DNA of 55,937 nt. Origin: an uncultured Collinsella sp. Its GTDB lineage: Bacteria; Actinomycetota; Coriobacteriia; Coriobacteriales; Coriobacteriaceae. The stretch spans positions 1 to 55,937 of the forward strand of contig CABUSH010000013.1 of the NCBI GenBank assembly GCA_902494195.1, in the 5' to 3' direction. The notes under the pieces are model-generated. The model saw nothing but the letters and a program-made list of their open reading frames with translations, did not search any database and was not told where the DNA came from. The translations under genes and the position numbers were made by a program. This document shows positions 7,113-15,016 of the stretch, piece after piece (the first letter of the stretch is position 1; every line of letters begins with the position of its first letter).

Positions 7113-10112
7113 CTATTTCTTAAGAAGGTACGAATAGTTGTCGCGCACAGCCCTGATGGTCAGGCGGACGGCCTCGGGAAGACCGGTGTTGACGGCATCG
7201 ACCGAGACGGTGCGGACCGTGCCGGCGACGCGAACCTTAAAGTGGTCCTCGTCCACGGCCAGGAAGCCCTCGTTCTCGGAGTTCTCCATGTCCTCCTCGC
7301 TCCAGAACAGGGTGAGCTTGTCCTTGTAGGGACGACCCTCCTGGTAAGGGCAGAACACGGCGCAGTTGCCGCACTCATTGCACATGCCGTCGACATGGAC
7401 GACCTGATGCTTGGCCAGGCCCGGCACCTTAATTGCCACGTTGGCGCGGTTGGGGCACACGTCGCAGCAGACCTCGCACACCGAGCCGCAGCCCAGGCAG
7501 CGGGTCTTGGTGCAGTTGCGCTTGTCGCGGCACAGCGACCCCTTGCGCTCGTAGCAAGTGTCCTCGCGGCCGGCCTGCTCGTTGCAGTCGGCGTACTTGT
7601 TAAAGTCCACGTCGGCGATGGCACGGGCGACCTCGGCGGCATCGGCGATAGCCTCGACCACGGTGGCAGGACCGCGGCGGCAGTCGCCCGCAGCCCAGAC
7701 GCCCTCGACGCCGGTGGAGGTAGCGGCAAGGCGGCCGCGACGGTCGTGCTCGACGCCCGCGGCATCGTACAGGCTGGCGTCGATGCCCTCGCCCACGGCG
7801 CAGATCACCGTGGTGGCGGGAAGCTCAACAGTCTCGCCCGTGGCGACGGGGCTGCGGCGGCCGCTTGCATCCGGCTCGCCAAGCTCCATAACATCGCAGG
7901 TCAGCACGGCGCCGTTGAGTGCCTTAGGTGCCAGCAGCTCGCAGAACTCAACGCCGTCGGCAAGAGCAAGATCGAGCTCTTCCTCATCGGCGGGCATCTG
8001 CTTCTTGGTGCGGCGGTAGACCAGGCGCACGTTCTTCACGCCGGCCAGGCGCTTGGCCACGCGGGCCGCGTCCATGGCGGTGTTGCCGGCGCCAATGACC
8101 ACGACGTCCTCGCCCAGCTCGAGCTTCTCGCCCTTCTTGGCGGCCTCGAGGAACTCCAGCACGTCGAGCTCGGCGCCCTCGCCCAGGCCCGCAGAGCCGG
8201 GCATCCAGGCACCGGTGGCCACGACCACGTCGGTAAAGCCCTGGTCCTTGAGCTCGTCAATGGAATCAACGCGAGCGTTGAGCTGCACCTTGGCGCCAAA
8301 GGCTAGGCAGAGCTCGGCATCGTGGGAGATATCGTCGCTCGCGATGCGGAACTCGGGAATCACGTGACGGACCACGCCACCGAGCGAATCGCGGGCCTCA
8401 AAGATGGTGACGGGCACGCCGGCACGCGTCAGGAAGAACGCCGTCGCCAGGCCGGCCGGGCCGCCGCCGATAACGGCAACGTTGCGCTCGCCGTCGTTTG
8501 CGATGGCCTGGGCACGCAGCTTGGGCAGCACGGCGGTCATGGCCTCGCGGGCGGCCTTGAGCTTGCTGGCGCGAATCTGGGCGCCCTCGGGCTCGTAGAA
8601 CGCACGCTCGCAGGCACGGCCGCAGGGATGCGGGCAGATGGTGCCGGTAATGAACGGCAGGGCGTTGCGCTCGATGATGATGTTGAGTGCGTCCTCGTAG
8701 CGGCCCTCGTCAACGGCCGCCAGGTAGGCGGGAATATCCTGCTGGATGGGGCAGCTCGTGCGGCACGGCGTGGTAAAGCAATCGGAAAGAGGGCTCTTGC
8801 CGGCGACCTTGCGGTCGGGCAGCGGACGCAGCGGCTTCTTGTAGAGCGGGTTGGTGAGTGAGTCGGTCTGGATCGCAGTCACAGCCTCGAGAGAGACACC
8901 CGCGAACGGCTTGCCATCCAGGTCGGTAAACTCGCCGGCCATCTGGCTAAAGCGCTCGTAGCCACCGGGCTTGAGCACGTCGGTCGCCAGGGTGACGGGC
9001 CAAATGCCAGCATCGTACAGGGCGCGGATGTTGTAGACCGTAGCACCGCCGGAGTAGCTGATGCGCAGCTTGCCATCGAACTGCTCGGTAATGCGACGGG
9101 CAGCCTCGATGGTCAGCGAGAACAGCGAACGGCCCGACATGTACATCTCGGTGGAGGGCAACTCGTCCCTGGTCACGTCGACGGGGAACGTGTTGGTCAG
9201 CTTGACGCCAAACTCAAGACCGCGCTCGGCGCACAGGGCAATCAGGCGCTCGAACATAGGCACGGCATCGGCCCACTGCAGGTCCTCGCGGAAGTGCGTG
9301 TCATCGAAGACAATGTAGTCAAAGCCCAGCTCGTTCAGACGCTGACGGGCAAACTCATAGCCCAGCAGCGTGGGGTTGCACTTGATGTAGGTGTTGAGGC
9401 CCTTCTCGGTGATCAGATAGGTCGCGATGCGCTCGATCTCGGCGGGCGGGCAGCCATGCAGGGTAGACTCGGTGATGGAGTTGGAGACGCGTGCCGGGAT
9501 GGACTCGACAAACGCGGCATCGACATGCTCAAACTTGTCCAGGTTAGCGAGCGCCCACGTGCGGCACTCGTTCCAAACCTCGGAGCCGCTGGCGTCCTTC
9601 ATGCCCTCGATGTAGGCGTCGACCTTGGGGCTCTTAATACCCTCGAGGTCATAGCCCACCGACATGTTGAAGACAAAGCCGTCCGGGCTGCCCAGGCCGT
9701 ACTCGCGAGCGATGAGGTGGCAGGCGAACCATGCCTTCACGTACTCGGCAAAGGCCTGCGGAACCTCGAGCTCGGTCGACCACTCGCAGTTGTAGCACTC
9801 GTCCTGCGCCACGATGCAGGGTTTGTTCACACACTTGGAGAGCTCCTCGCCGTCCATAACCTGGACGGTCTTGAGCTCAAAGAAGCGGGAACCGGCCACG
9901 TAGGATGCCACGATGTTTTGGGCAAGCTGCGTATTGGGACCGGCGGCCGGGCCAAAGGGAGTCTCGATGCGCTCGTCAAAAATGGGAAGCGCGCCCTCCT
10001 GGTTGGTCGTGACCATCTTGCGCACGCCAAAGATGGCGCCCTGAGTCTTGTGCTCCTCGATGATCCAGTTCATCAGCTGCGAAAACGGGATCGGCCTCAT
10101 GATGTCGCTCAT
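7113..10112 (-). CDS. ygfK: YgfK-type oxidoreductase (putative selenate reductase subunit family)
   Basis: A 999-residue iron-sulfur flavoprotein. Residues 1-430 form a dihydroorotate/dihydropyrimidine dehydrogenase-like region. A GltD/DPD-type Cys cluster (CRTSCPIQQDIPAYL) begins near 450, a dinucleotide-binding motif GGGPAGLATA near 544, a second one GAGNTAMDAARVAKRL near 674, and two 4Fe-4S clusters near 877 and 914 (CNECGNCAVFCP). The start is taken at MSDIM, where GAGGAG precedes the ATG; a longer frame upstream is low-complexity and not needed. In E. coli ygfK neighbours ssnA and xdhD, and homologues belong to anaerobic purine and uric-acid catabolic gene sets. Despite the old name, a role in selenate reduction is not implied here. 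Confidence 0.85.
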   Translation of the reverse strand: MSDIMRPIPFSQLMNWIIEEHKTQGAIFGVRKMVTTNQEGALPIFDERIETPFGPAAGPNTQLAQNIVASYVAGSRFFELKTVQVMDGEELSKCVNKPCIVAQDECYNCEWSTELEVPQAFAEYVKAWFACHLIAREYGLGSPDGFVFNMSVGYDLEGIKSPKVDAYIEGMKDASGSEVWNECRTWALANLDKFEHVDAAFVESIPARVSNSITESTLHGCPPAEIERIATYLITEKGLNTYIKCNPTLLGYEFARQRLNELGFDYIVFDDTHFREDLQWADAVPMFERLIALCAERGLEFGVKLTNTFPVDVTRDELPSTEMYMSGRSLFSLTIEAARRITEQFDGKLRISYSGGATVYNIRALYDAGIWPVTLATDVLKPGGYERFSQMAGEFTDLDGKPFAGVSLEAVTAIQTDSLTNPLYKKPLRPLPDRKVAGKSPLSDCFTTPCRTSCPIQQDIPAYLAAVDEGRYEDALNIIIERNALPFITGTICPHPCGRACERAFYEPEGAQIRASKLKAAREAMTAVLPKLRAQAIANDGERNVAVIGGGPAGLATAFFLTRAGVPVTIFEARDSLGGVVRHVIPEFRIASDDISHDAELCLAFGAKVQLNARVDSIDELKDQGFTDVVVATGAWMPGSAGLGEGAELDVLEFLEAAKKGEKLELGEDVVVIGAGNTAMDAARVAKRLAGVKNVRLVYRRTKKQMPADEEELDLALADGVEFCELLAPKALNGAVLTCDVMELGEPDASGRRSPVATGETVELPATTVICAVGEGIDASLYDAAGVEHDRRGRLAATSTGVEGVWAAGDCRRGPATVVEAIADAAEVARAIADVDFNKYADCNEQAGREDTCYERKGSLCRDKRNCTKTRCLGCGSVCEVCCDVCPNRANVAIKVPGLAKHQVVHVDGMCNECGNCAVFCPYQEGRPYKDKLTLFWSEEDMENSENEGFLAVDEDHFKVRVAGTVRTVSVDAVNTGLPEAVRLTIRAVRDNYSYLLKK

Positions 10113-10210
10113 AGTGAGCTCCTCTCTGTAACGCCCGGCGAGACCGCGCGGCGGGCGCAAATACGGTGTAGCGCTAGCACAGCGCCGGCGACCCCGCGGA
10201 GGCCGCCTAT

Positions 10211-10246
10211 ACGCGCGTCGAATGCGGCGAAACATCCGACGCGCGT
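10211..10246. repeat. Inverted repeat between ssnA and ygfK
   Basis: Arms ACGCGCGTCG (10211-10220) and CGACGCGCGT (10237-10246) are perfect complements with a 16-nt loop. There is no U-run, so an RNA processing or differential-stability role is more likely than termination. Confidence 0.5.
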
Positions 10247-10260
10247 GAATCTACTTGTAA

Positions 10261-11616
10261 TTAGTAGGCGCGATCGTTGAGCGTGCTCCAAAGCTTCTTG
10301 GACTCAACCATAGTCCACGCGTTGATCTTGTCCTCATCAATGCCAACGAACTCGCGATCCTTGTACAGGACGCGGCCGTTGATGATGGTGGTGCGGCAGT
10401 TTTTGCCCATCATGCCAAAGAGCATATGGCCGTCGATGTTCTCCTCGCTCAGCGGCGTAAAGGGCTTGTAGTCCATAACGATGACGTCGGCGGCAGCGCC
10501 GGCCTCGAGCACACCGAGCTTTCGATCGAAGTACTTGCTCGCCATCTTGGCGTTGTTCTCGAACAGCATGGTCATGGCCTCGCACCAGCCCACGTTGGGC
10601 ATGGCGGCGTTGTGGCGCTGGATGATCAGGAAGACCTTGAGGCTCTCGAGCATATCGTGGGTGTAGGCATCGGTGCCCATGCACACGGGGATGCCGCGGC
10701 GGAAGAACTCGAGCACGGGGGCGCAGCCCACGGCGTTGCCCATATTGGATTCGGGGTTGTTGACCAGCCAGGTGCCGGACTCCTTGACGATATCCATCTC
10801 GGCAGGCGTCACGTGGATGCAGTGGCCCAGCATGGTGTCGGGACCAAGCAGGTTGTGCTGCAGCAGGCGCTCGACGGGGCTGACGCCGCCGCGGTTGAGG
10901 CGGGAGTCCCACACGTCGTTCATGCCCTCGCACACATGGATGTGGAAGCCGGTCAGGCCGTTGTTGGCCTCGGCCATCTTGTCCATGGTCTCGTCCGAAA
11001 GCGTAAAGGTAGCGTGGCCGCCAAACATGGCGGCGATCATGTGGTTGTCGTTATCGCGACGCTCCTTGGCGGCCCACTGGGCAAACTCGGCGTTCTCGGC
11101 AATGGCCTGGTCGCATTTTTCCTGGCCGCGGCGATCGGAGACCTCGTAGCACAGGCAAGAACGCATGCCCAGCTCCTGGGCTGCATCCTTAATGGTAAAG
11201 AGGCTTCCCGGGATCTCGCAGAAGCTCGCGTGGTGATCGAAGATCGTGGTGACGCCGTCGCGGATGGAATCCAGAATCGTAGCATAGGCGCTGGCCTTGG
11301 TGCCGTCGAGCGTCAGGTTGTCGTCGATCTTCCACCACTGCTGCTCAAGATTCTCCAGGAAGTTGGTGGGGTTGCAGCCCTTAATGGCAAGGCCGCGGGC
11401 CAGACCCGAGTAGATGTGGGTGTGGCAGTTGATGAGTCCGGGCATGATGAGGTTGCCCCGGGCGTCGACGTACTCGGCATCCGGATACTTGGCCTTGAGC
11501 TCGCACTCGGGGCCCACTTCGACGATCGTATCTCCGTCAATGGCAACCGCACCGTTTGGAATAAACGGGGTCTGAGCGTTGCGGGTAAAGACGGAACCGT
11601 TAGCGACCAGAAGCAT
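10261..11616 (-). CDS. ssnA: SsnA-type aminohydrolase
   Basis: A 451-residue amidohydrolase-superfamily enzyme. Metal-binding HxH is at residues 65/67 (INCHTHIYSG), followed by FHIHVCEG near 217, HCIHV near 254 and GTDAYTHD near 308, the expected order for a mononuclear deaminase/hydrolase. The start ATG at 11616 is chosen because AAGGGAG lies 5 bp upstream; an upstream ATG adds six residues without a better ribosome site. SsnA is consistently linked to ygfK and the xdh-like hydroxylase; the exact ring-opening or deamination step is unsettled. It follows the permease after a strongly structured 195-nt spacer. Confidence 0.85.
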   Translation of the reverse strand: MLLVANGSVFTRNAQTPFIPNGAVAIDGDTIVEVGPECELKAKYPDAEYVDARGNLIMPGLINCHTHIYSGLARGLAIKGCNPTNFLENLEQQWWKIDDNLTLDGTKASAYATILDSIRDGVTTIFDHHASFCEIPGSLFTIKDAAQELGMRSCLCYEVSDRRGQEKCDQAIAENAEFAQWAAKERRDNDNHMIAAMFGGHATFTLSDETMDKMAEANNGLTGFHIHVCEGMNDVWDSRLNRGGVSPVERLLQHNLLGPDTMLGHCIHVTPAEMDIVKESGTWLVNNPESNMGNAVGCAPVLEFFRRGIPVCMGTDAYTHDMLESLKVFLIIQRHNAAMPNVGWCEAMTMLFENNAKMASKYFDRKLGVLEAGAAADVIVMDYKPFTPLSEENIDGHMLFGMMGKNCRTTIINGRVLYKDREFVGIDEDKINAWTMVESKKLWSTLNDRAY

Positions 11617-11811
11617 GAATGCTCCCTTCAACATCAGAGGCGGGGTTTGACACCTCTGACATGGCGGAGTGCGAAGCGCCGGCCTACACCGGAAACGGGC
11701 CCTCTCCCGTCAACGCTTCACCAAAGGGACAAGCCCTTTGAAGTGCGGCTTGGCGCCGCATGACGTCGGCGGACGAGGCGATGCGTCCGCCGACAAATAG
11801 CACCGAATTGG
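11617..11811 (-). promoter_or_regulatory. Structured leader between permease and ssnA
   Basis: Five stem-loops are visible: 11765-11775/11784-11794 (11 bp), 11743-11748/11755-11760, 11722-11728/11734-11740, a compact three-way junction closed by GAAGCG/CGCTTC (11673-11678 and 11714-11719) with two inner hairpins, and 11634-11640/11653-11659 next to the ssnA ribosome site. No U-run is present. It could be a cis-regulatory or processing element; no known riboswitch class was recognised. Confidence 0.45.
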
Positions 11812-13206
11812 TTACTTCTTGCTCTCGGGCAAGACCAGATCAACGGCAGCGTCCTTGGCAGCATCGATGTGCTGAGCCACGACCGGCGTCTGCGGAAGGA
11901 TCAGGTTAAGGACAATGGCCATGATGGCGGTGGGGGTTACGGCATTGGAGCCGATGACGGTGGACACCCAGGCGGGCATACCCTCGCCGGCAAGGCAACC
12001 GCTGGCCATCCAGATACCCAGGCCAAAGACGACGGAGGTACCGACGATGGTGGTAGTGCGCTGCGTGAGGCCCTCGCGAGTGAACATGCGCACGCCGTTC
12101 ATGGTGATGGTGCCAAAGACGCCGACGGTCGCGCCGCCGATGACGGGCTGCGGGATAGCGGAAAGGACGGCAGAGAGCTGCGGGAACAGACCGGCAATGG
12201 CAAAGACGGCCGCGATGATCACAAAGACCCACTTGTTGACGACCTTGTTGGAGCAGATGATGCCCACATTCTGGCCAAGGGCGCTGGTGGGAAGACCGCC
12301 CAGCAGGCCGCCGACCATAGAGGTGAGGCCCTGGGACACGATAGCGCCGGAGAGCTCGCGCTCAGTGGGCATACGGTCGATGGAGCCCAGGCAGGCGGCG
12401 GAGACGTCACCGATAACCTGGATGGCAACCATGGGGAACACGACGGCGAGGGTAATGCAGACCTCGGGATCAAACTCGAGCGCGTAGGGCATGAGCTTGG
12501 GAAGGGCGAAGACCTGAGCGGTGGCGACGCTGGAGAAGTCGATCATGCCAAAGGGGATGGAAACGATCATGCCAACGATCATGCCAAAGAACACGGATCC
12601 CAGCTTGAGCGTGCCCTTGCCAAAGTTGGCGAGCGCAAAGACCACGGCGAAGGTGATAAGAGCGACGCACCAGGCCTGCGGAGTGCCCCACAGCGGCGTA
12701 CCCATACCGCCGGCCATATACTTGACGGCCGTGGGATACAGCGAAACGCCGATGGAGAAGATGACCGTACCGGTCACGACGGGCGGGAACAGCCACTTGA
12801 TCTTGCTGTAGGCCAGACCAAAGAGGACCGCGACGGCGCCGCCGACGATCTCGCCGCCCAGCAGCGCACCAAAGCTAAAGCCCGAGGCACCCATGGCCTG
12901 CAGGGCCGGCAGGAACGCGAACGAAACGCCCATGACGATGGGCAGGCCGCCGCCGATGCGACGGAAGGGGGCAAAAGCCTGAAGGGCCGTGTCGATCGCC
13001 GAAAGAATGAGCGCGACCTGGATGATGTCGGTGCTCTGCTGGCTATTAAAGCCGTAGACGCCGGCCATGATGACCGCCGGGGTAATGATGCCGGCAAACG
13101 ATGCCAGTACGTGCTGAAGGGCACACGGGATCATTTCCTTAACGGGCGGCATGCCTTCGCGAGTGAACAGGGCTTCAGTGCCGTTCGTAACCGTCTCCTG
13201 GGTCAT
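11812..13206 (-). CDS. NCS2-family xanthine/uric acid permease
   Basis: A 464-residue polytopic inner-membrane protein of the nucleobase:cation symporter-2 family (XanQ, UacT, UapA group). About 12-14 hydrophobic segments are seen, with the family signature QNVGIICSNKVVNK near residue 310 after the GGLLGGLPTSALG helix. The start is placed at MTQETV; the upstream in-frame extension is basic and non-conserved in appearance. It is the first gene of the minus-strand purine operon, preceded by a promoter at 13294-13322. Given the enzymes downstream, the substrate is probably xanthine or urate rather than uracil. Confidence 0.87.
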   Translation of the reverse strand: MTQETVTNGTEALFTREGMPPVKEMIPCALQHVLASFAGIITPAVIMAGVYGFNSQQSTDIIQVALILSAIDTALQAFAPFRRIGGGLPIVMGVSFAFLPALQAMGASGFSFGALLGGEIVGGAVAVLFGLAYSKIKWLFPPVVTGTVIFSIGVSLYPTAVKYMAGGMGTPLWGTPQAWCVALITFAVVFALANFGKGTLKLGSVFFGMIVGMIVSIPFGMIDFSSVATAQVFALPKLMPYALEFDPEVCITLAVVFPMVAIQVIGDVSAACLGSIDRMPTERELSGAIVSQGLTSMVGGLLGGLPTSALGQNVGIICSNKVVNKWVFVIIAAVFAIAGLFPQLSAVLSAIPQPVIGGATVGVFGTITMNGVRMFTREGLTQRTTTIVGTSVVFGLGIWMASGCLAGEGMPAWVSTVIGSNAVTPTAIMAIVLNLILPQTPVVAQHIDAAKDAAVDLVLPESKK

Positions 13207-13558
13207 TTGACCACCAATCCTCGAAGTAGTTGTTTTCGCATCTAACGCTCTATTGTGACGCAGTGCGGGGTTGAGGTTGTGCCTTCGTTGCATATCGTAT
13301 TAAAGATGATTCTCATTCTCAATAATAATTTTTTGTTATCAGACTATTCTTGAGCTGAAATAACGCATTTCCGCAGGTCAGGAAAGTGTCTGGTCAAAAT
13401 AACATCTAACTTTTCTTTTGGTCGACCGTTTACCGCCAAATATCTACCGCTCATCTGTATTACGCAATGTACCTGCGAATATTTGAGTCAATAGGCAACG
13501 TGTTACCATGAGAAAAAATTGTTATGAACATTTCCGATTTCACCCAAAGGAGTTGCCC
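13207..13558. other. Divergent intergenic region of purine locus
   Basis: This A+T-rich 350-bp stretch separates the permease operon from the divergent regulator. It holds the permease promoter with the Fur-like site, and near 13480-13500 a TTGAGT hexamer that may belong to the regulator's promoter. An in-frame ATG at 13508 has no ribosome site and is not taken as the start. Confidence 0.5.
13294..13322 (-). promoter_or_regulatory. Permease promoter overlapped by a Fur-box-like site
   Basis: On the minus strand, TTGAGA (13317-13322) and TACGAT (13294-13299) are 17 bp apart. The segment 13303-13321 reads GAGAATGAGAATCATCTT, matching about 14 of 19 positions of the classical Fur box and covering the -35 element and spacer. 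Iron control of an operon rich in Fe-S proteins would make sense but is unproven. Confidence 0.45.
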
Positions 13559-14215
13559 GTGAACGAGACCGTACGTCGCTTTTTGCCGATGGTCGATTTT
13601 CTGGAGCAGGTACTCGGCAAGAACAGCGAAATCGTGCTGCACGATTTCTCGGATCCCGACCACGCCATCGTCGATATTCGCAACGGCATCGTGAGCGGCC
13701 GCAAGGTCGGCGGCCCCGCCACCGATCTGGCGCTCAAGATCATGCACGACCCCAAGTATCGCGACCTGCCGTTTATTACGGGCTACGAGGGGCGCGGTGC
13801 CGGCGGCAAGACGTTGGAGTCAGCGACGTACTTTATCCGCGAGAATGACGAGATCGTCGGTATGCTCTGCGTCAACACCGATCTCTCGACCGTGCGCTCC
13901 ATCAACGCCATAGCGCAGCAGCTCATGGCGTGCTTCGACGCGGCGCCGACGCGCACGGAGCCCGCCCCTATCGAGGTCGAAAGCCTTTCGGAGTCCACAC
14001 AGGAGCTCATCGACCGCAGCATTGCCGAGTTGCTGAGCGCGCGCGGGCTGGATGTAGCGTCGCTTGGTCAGAGCGACCGCGTGGACGTCATTCGCCACCT
14101 CAACGGCAACGGGGTGTTCATGCTCAAGGGCGCCGTGGCCTGCGCCGCCACCGCACTGGGCATCTCGGAGCCCAGCGTCTACCGCTACCTGCAAAAAGTC
14201 CGCAAGGAGGGCTAA
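13559..14215 (+). CDS. YheO/DauR-type PAS-HTH transcriptional regulator
   Basis: A 218-residue regulator with a YheO-like PAS domain (about 1-125, with the FLEQVLGKNSEIVLHDF segment) and a C-terminal helix-turn-helix (about 165-215, ending GISEPSVYRYLQKVRKEG). The GTG start at 13559 is chosen because AAAGGAG lies 6 bp upstream. Members such as DauR control amino-acid or small-molecule catabolism. Divergent placement next to the permease makes it the likely local regulator of the purine operon, with a PAS-bound small ligand as signal (inference). Confidence 0.8.
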   Translation: MNETVRRFLPMVDFLEQVLGKNSEIVLHDFSDPDHAIVDIRNGIVSGRKVGGPATDLALKIMHDPKYRDLPFITGYEGRGAGGKTLESATYFIRENDEIVGMLCVNTDLSTVRSINAIAQQLMACFDAAPTRTEPAPIEVESLSESTQELIDRSIAELLSARGLDVASLGQSDRVDVIRHLNGNGVFMLKGAVACAATALGISEPSVYRYLQKVRKEG

Positions 14216-14271
14216 CCCACCGATCCCTTGGGGACGGAGGAAAACGGATCATTTTTGTCGCATCGCTTGAC

Positions 14272-14309
14272 AAAAGACCCTGCAGCTCGCACGCGCTGCA
14301 GGGTCTTTT
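14272..14309. terminator. Bidirectional terminator
   Basis: A perfect 14-bp stem (AAAAGACCCTGCAG/CTGCAGGGTCTTTT) with a 10-nt loop has A/T runs on both sides. It serves the plus-strand regulator and the minus-strand ridA. Confidence 0.85.
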
Positions 14310-14339
14310 TGCATGTCATGTTTAGTTGTGGCCAACGCC

Positions 14340-14717
14340 TTAGAGAGCGGCGACGACCTCGATCTCGACCAAACCGCCAGCCGGAAGAGCGGCAACCTGG
14401 AAAGCGCTGCGCGCGGGGAACGGAGCCTCGAACTTGGAGGCGTAAATCTCGTTCACGGCGGCGAAGTCGGCGATGTCGGCCAGGTAGACCGTGGTCTTGA
14501 CGACATCGGCAAAGGTGGCGCCGGCAGCGGTCAGCAGGGCCTCGACGTTAGCAAGGGACTGCTTGGCCTGGGCCTCGACGCCCTCGGGCATCTTGCCGGT
14601 CGCGGGATCGATGCCCAGCTGGCCGGACAGGAACACCATGTTGCCGGCCTGGATACCGGGGGAATACGGGCCGATGGCTGCGGGTGCGTTATCGGAAGAC
14701 ACGACGGTCTTGCTCAT
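14340..14717 (-). CDS. ridA: RidA family reactive-intermediate deaminase
   Basis: A 125-residue RidA/YjgF/UK114 protein. Typical motifs are APAAIGPYSPGI near the N-terminus, the GQLGIDPATGKMPEG segment and LPAGGLVEIEVVAAL at the end. These small trimers hydrolyse enamine/imine intermediates released by PLP enzymes. The start at 14717 has a ribosome site (AAGGAGAAA) on the minus strand; the longer frame to 14846 lies in the leader. Single-gene unit between its promoter (14806-14834) and the bidirectional terminator. Confidence 0.92.
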   Translation of the reverse strand: MSKTVVSSDNAPAAIGPYSPGIQAGNMVFLSGQLGIDPATGKMPEGVEAQAKQSLANVEALLTAAGATFADVVKTTVYLADIADFAAVNEIYASKFEAPFPARSAFQVAALPAGGLVEIEVVAAL

Positions 14718-14805
14718 GTTTTTCTCCTTACGATCAGATAGAGAGCGTGAGCGCGGCGTTCGCACCGGGAGGCACAGTTCGGTCTGAACACCGCGCTTGA
14801 TTGGG

Positions 14806-14834
14806 ATAGTACTCAAGGTTTCCGCGCGATGCAA
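14806..14834 (-). promoter_or_regulatory. ridA promoter
   Basis: TTGCAT (14829-14834) and TACTAT (14806-14811) on the minus strand are spaced by 17 bp, giving a ~80-nt leader. Confidence 0.55.
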
Positions 14835-15016
14835 GATTATTATCACATTGCGAGAATATTTTATCGCCCAACGGTTTCCCCGGACCGCTGAACGGTTCTC
14901 ATGTGGAGCAGCCAGTCCAAGCTGCTGAAGACTTTATCCCGCTTGGAGCACGGGCATCGCCTGCCGCAACGGCGCCACTATACTTTTGATTATCTGAGCA
15001 TTTTGAAAGGCAGGAT

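Noticed and set aside
13508..13558. ATG at 13508 as the regulator start
   Set aside because: No ribosome site; GTG at 13559 has AAAGGAG at ideal spacing and gives the usual family N-terminus.
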